NCBI GenBank assembly: GCA_947178145.1
Contig: CAMWXE010000006.1
Location: 1 to 64,000, forward strand
Direction of reading: 5' to 3'
Source of the DNA: an uncultured Lachnospiraceae bacterium
Lineage (GTDB): Bacteria > Bacillota > Clostridia > Lachnospirales > Lachnospiraceae
Length of the DNA: 64,000 nucleotides
A program made the position numbers and the translations under genes. This document shows, piece after piece, positions 61,283 to 64,000 of this stretch. Under the pieces are notes generated by a model that made no database searches, was not told the DNA's origin, and worked only from the letters and a program-made list of their open reading frames with translations. Position 1 is the first letter of the stretch. Every line of letters starts with the position of its first letter.

Positions 61283-62950
61283 TTAAATTTTTAATAAACA
61301 TTTTGTACCTAAGAGCTGTTCACGAATAACTTGATCCTCTGACGCCAGCAGATCCTTATTTTCTGAAGCTTCCATATCAGGAATCAGCTGCCGCAAATCT
61401 TCCTGATAATTCCAGATAATATTCAGTTCATAATCAGGATAAACGACAAGCCCACCCAGAACATCCGCCGCCATTTCAACTGCCAGTTCCTCTGTCTCTG
61501 TATACTGGTTTTCCAGAGTCTTATGTGCCTGTATCTTCTTTTGTTTTGCTTCAAGCTTTTGCATCTGCTGCAAAACAGCATCACGTTTTTTAACTGTATC
61601 ACACTTTGCCTTGAGATACCCATCTTTATCCAGTTCCCCAAGTGCAAACTTCTCATAAAGCCCCTGTAAGGAACTCTCCAGTTTCGTACAGACCTCTTGC
61701 AGATTGGAAATCATCTTTGCCGTAACATTGGCATCAGTCCTCTCATTCTGCCGTTTCTCTTCCCATATATGACTTATCTCCACTGCATAGAGCACCTGCA
61801 TACGCAGTTCTGTGAGAACTGTTTCCGTCAGGTCTTTTTCCAGTATAGGTTCCTCCATACAGGAGCAGGTATCTGTGAGGCGCGGTGTATTACAGACATA
61901 ATACGGCTGCTTTGCATTGACCCGTTTCATAACATGACCGCAGACACCGCAGCGCACTTTCTTATACAGCATTGTTCCCTTTCTGCCGGCTATTGCTGCA
62001 TTGCGTTCCATGTACTCCCGAAGTTGTTCCTGTGCGTGTTCATATTCCTCCTTCGACACAATGCCCTGATGTGTATTCTCTACAACAATCCAATCTGACC
62101 GCTGTACACTCACCACATGGTTTTTTCCCACCTCATCGCGTGTGCGCTTTCCATAAATCGTCCTGCCAGTATAGCGTTCATCCCGCAGAATTTTTGTCAC
62201 CGTATCGTCCGTCCAAAAATTATTCCTGTCAACACACGGCCATTCAGAACGGGAACACCCTGCTGCCCTTTTATACAACATCGGCGTCAAAACCTGTTCT
62301 GCATTCAATATCTTTGCAATCTGTACAGGGCGCTTTCCGTCTGCCGCCATCTGAAATATCCTATGTACAATCTTTGCCGCCTCGGAATCGATTACAAGCT
62401 GGTTCTTATTGTCCGCTGCTTTTACATATCCATACGGGGCAAACGGGGACAGAAAATCTCCCCGCTTTGCCTTGAACTGTTTGGCACTGCGCACTTTGTG
62501 TGACAGGTCGCGGCTGTAAAAGTCATACAAAAGTGTCTTAAATGACGTTTCCAGACTGTCTGCTTTTATTGCATCGACGCTGTCCAGCCCATCGTTGATC
62601 GCGATAAAGCGCACCCCTAAAAACGGAAATACACGGGTAATATAATTGCCGACTGTCAGATAATCCCGTCCAAACCGGGACAAATCCTTCACGATAATGC
62701 AATTGATCCTGCCGCACGTTACCTGCTCCAGCATTTTTGCGACCGCGGGGCGCTCAAAATTTTTCCCGCTCCAGCCGTCGTCACAAAATTCTAAGATATC
62801 CGCACCTGCAAATTCTGGTTTTTGGTTTATGAACTCCTCTATGAGATTCCGCTGATTTCCAATACTGTCGGACTCGTTCTTCCCAAACTTTTTGATATCC
62901 ATATCCTCGGCAGAAATGCGAAGATACTTTGCAATGACTAGACTGTTCAT
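61283..62950 (-). CDS. Large serine recombinase
   Basis: The 555-residue site-specific recombinase has a resolvase catalytic domain at about 1-150 with the catalytic Ser in YLRISAED (Ser13) and the arginine motif IVKDLSRFGRDYL, a recombinase domain (about 170-290), a zinc ribbon (CGVCGHVMKR then two more Cys around 330-375) and a long coiled-coil (about 410-500). Such enzymes insert and remove phages or integrative elements. It overlaps the upstream recombinase gene at ATGA. Coiled-coil presence suggests control by a directionality factor, not seen here. The frame is intact. Confidence 0.93.
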   Translation of the reverse strand: MNSLVIAKYLRISAEDMDIKKFGKNESDSIGNQRNLIEEFINQKPEFAGADILEFCDDGWSGKNFERPAVAKMLEQVTCGRINCIIVKDLSRFGRDYLTVGNYITRVFPFLGVRFIAINDGLDSVDAIKADSLETSFKTLLYDFYSRDLSHKVRSAKQFKAKRGDFLSPFAPYGYVKAADNKNQLVIDSEAAKIVHRIFQMAADGKRPVQIAKILNAEQVLTPMLYKRAAGCSRSEWPCVDRNNFWTDDTVTKILRDERYTGRTIYGKRTRDEVGKNHVVSVQRSDWIVVENTHQGIVSKEEYEHAQEQLREYMERNAAIAGRKGTMLYKKVRCGVCGHVMKRVNAKQPYYVCNTPRLTDTCSCMEEPILEKDLTETVLTELRMQVLYAVEISHIWEEKRQNERTDANVTAKMISNLQEVCTKLESSLQGLYEKFALGELDKDGYLKAKCDTVKKRDAVLQQMQKLEAKQKKIQAHKTLENQYTETEELAVEMAADVLGGLVVYPDYELNIIWNYQEDLRQLIPDMEASENKDLLASEDQVIREQLLGTKCLLKI

Positions 62951-64000
62951 GCCATCAGCCTCCCCGTCTGTTCCACAAACTCTGCCAGCTTCCTGTATTC
63001 ATCCTGGTATTGTAACTCTACAAAAACCTGGCCGCCAACACCAATCTCTATGCGCGAGAGAACGGCCTGTACCATGTCTTTTGTCAGACGCTGCGAATTC
63101 TGAAAAACCGCCGCCTGCCCTGACAGACTGTCTGTCAGCACAAACTGTCCTGCCAGGATATCCCACAGAATTTCCATCAGTTTTGACTCTGGCATATTCT
63201 TCAGTGGACAGGATAACGGATCGAGCGTATGAGAACGGCAGACATACGAGTACACTGCTTTTGTTCCCCTACCTGTAACACTTTTAGAACGCGTCATTCT
63301 GCGTCCGCAGTCTGCACAATAGACGAAACCTTTCAGAATGTTTGGTGTGTCGGGACGTTTCCCATAGCGTTCCAGATAAGATGCCTTCCTGTACGCTGCT
63401 GTTTCCTGCACGTTCTGGAAGGTATTCTCGTCAATCAGCGGCTCATGGGTATTTCTGACAACTGTCCATTCCGTCTGCGGCAGTAACTGTTGTTTCTTTC
63501 CCTCTCTAAAAGACTGCCTTTTCCGCCCCTGCACCATATGCCCAAGATACACTTCATTCAGAAGGATATCCCCCACTACCTTGGGACTCCACTTCGCACA
63601 GGCATAGCGTTCAGACTTTGCATCGCCTTTCTGATAGTGATAGCGGCCTGGGGAGGGAATTCCCTGTCTGTTCAGCTCCCTTGCAATCTGCGTACAGCTC
63701 ATGCCCAAAATCCGCTTCCGGAAAATATCCTGTACCACAGGAGCCGTTTCCTGATTGGGTTCTATCCTATGCGGATCATCTGCACATTTCTGATAGCCAT
63801 ATGCCGCCCATGTACCAGTAAATTCGCCTTTTCGCTGTTTGACAGCATAACCGGAACCAACCTTCTTTGATATGTCTTTGCTATACGCCTCGTTCATGAT
63901 ATTTTTCAGCGGAACAATATATCCATCCGCGCTTTGTCTGGCATTTAATGTATCAAACTGATCGGATACCGCCACAAACCGCACGTCAAGAAATGGAAAA
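62947..64000 (-). CDS. Large serine recombinase, partial (runs off right edge)
   Basis: The frame is open to the right edge; the last visible residues before the edge are FPFLDVRFVAVSDQFDTL, matching the middle of the resolvase domain, so the catalytic Ser lies outside the window. Visible are the recombinase domain, zinc ribbon (CADCGRRM and two more Cys near the end) and a short C-terminal segment. It is the upstream partner of the recombinase at 61283-62950, with a 4-base overlap. Tandem serine recombinases like this are typical of clostridial integrative elements. Confidence 0.9.
   Translation of the reverse strand, partial: FPFLDVRFVAVSDQFDTLNARQSADGYIVPLKNIMNEAYSKDISKKVGSGYAVKQRKGEFTGTWAAYGYQKCADDPHRIEPNQETAPVVQDIFRKRILGMSCTQIARELNRQGIPSPGRYHYQKGDAKSERYACAKWSPKVVGDILLNEVYLGHMVQGRKRQSFREGKKQQLLPQTEWTVVRNTHEPLIDENTFQNVQETAAYRKASYLERYGKRPDTPNILKGFVYCADCGRRMTRSKSVTGRGTKAVYSYVCRSHTLDPLSCPLKNMPESKLMEILWDILAGQFVLTDSLSGQAAVFQNSQRLTKDMVQAVLSRIEIGVGGQVFVELQYQDEYRKLAEFVEQTGRLMA

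Noticed and set aside
1-64000. CRISPR arrays, rRNA and tRNA genes
   Set aside because: No regularly spaced repeats and no cloverleaf or rRNA-like sequence were noticed on either strand.

Overview
The window looks like a chromosomal stretch from an anaerobic, butyrate-forming Clostridia bacterium, most likely a member of the Lachnospiraceae. The reasons are the complete acetyl-CoA to butyryl-CoA gene set with phosphate butyryltransferase and butyrate kinase, strong AGGAGG-type ribosome binding sites, Gram-positive two-component and ThrE-type genes, and large serine recombinases. This assignment is inferred from gene content; no rRNA or tRNA gene was seen. About four fifths of the genes lie on the minus strand.

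Layout. 1-4.4 kb is a decayed accessory patch: a short-chain dehydrogenase remnant fused to a fragment of an erythromycin-esterase-like gene, a GNAT gene split by a 158-bp MITE-like element with a TTA duplication, the intact esterase-like lipoprotein gene, and a small DMT-type membrane protein. 4.4-11 kb holds a solute-binding protein, argJ-argB-argD and small unknown genes. 11-14.8 kb has a VanR/VanS-like two-component pair divergent from an HtrA-type protease. 14.8-17.1 kb has a PfkB-family kinase and an unusual carbamate-kinase-like gene. 17.1-28.3 kb carries an LspA-like peptidase, a lipoprotein, a 1102-residue protein with a degenerate J domain, an HscC-like Hsp70, a hybrid histidine kinase and a subtilisin-like protease.

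28.5-38.5 kb is a hexuronate/glycoside locus (SDR mannonate oxidoreductase, UxuA, GH3, HAD, GPH symporter, GH2) with a divergent AraC regulator. 38.6-40 kb encodes a split ThrE exporter. 40-42.3 kb is ptb-buk. 42.3-50.6 kb is a polyamine cluster (speD, a fold-I decarboxylase, speE, speB, two unknown genes, carboxynorspermidine dehydrogenase and decarboxylase) with a leader region holding a possible leader peptide overlapping a terminator. A 112-bp element with a perfect 9-bp target duplication sits upstream of it. 51-58 kb is a Uma2-family gene and the thl-crt-hbd-bcd-etfB-etfA operon. 58.5-64 kb has a 5'-truncated M23 peptidase, a MotA/MotB-like pair resembling ZorA/ZorB without the usual partners, and two overlapping large serine recombinases, the last running off the right edge.

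Together the metabolic genes describe fermentation of acetyl-CoA to butyrate with ATP gain, use of uronide-type sugars, and dedicated spermidine synthesis by what look like two chemical routes. The left and right margins show the marks of mobile DNA: MITEs, gene fragments, truncated genes and recombinases.
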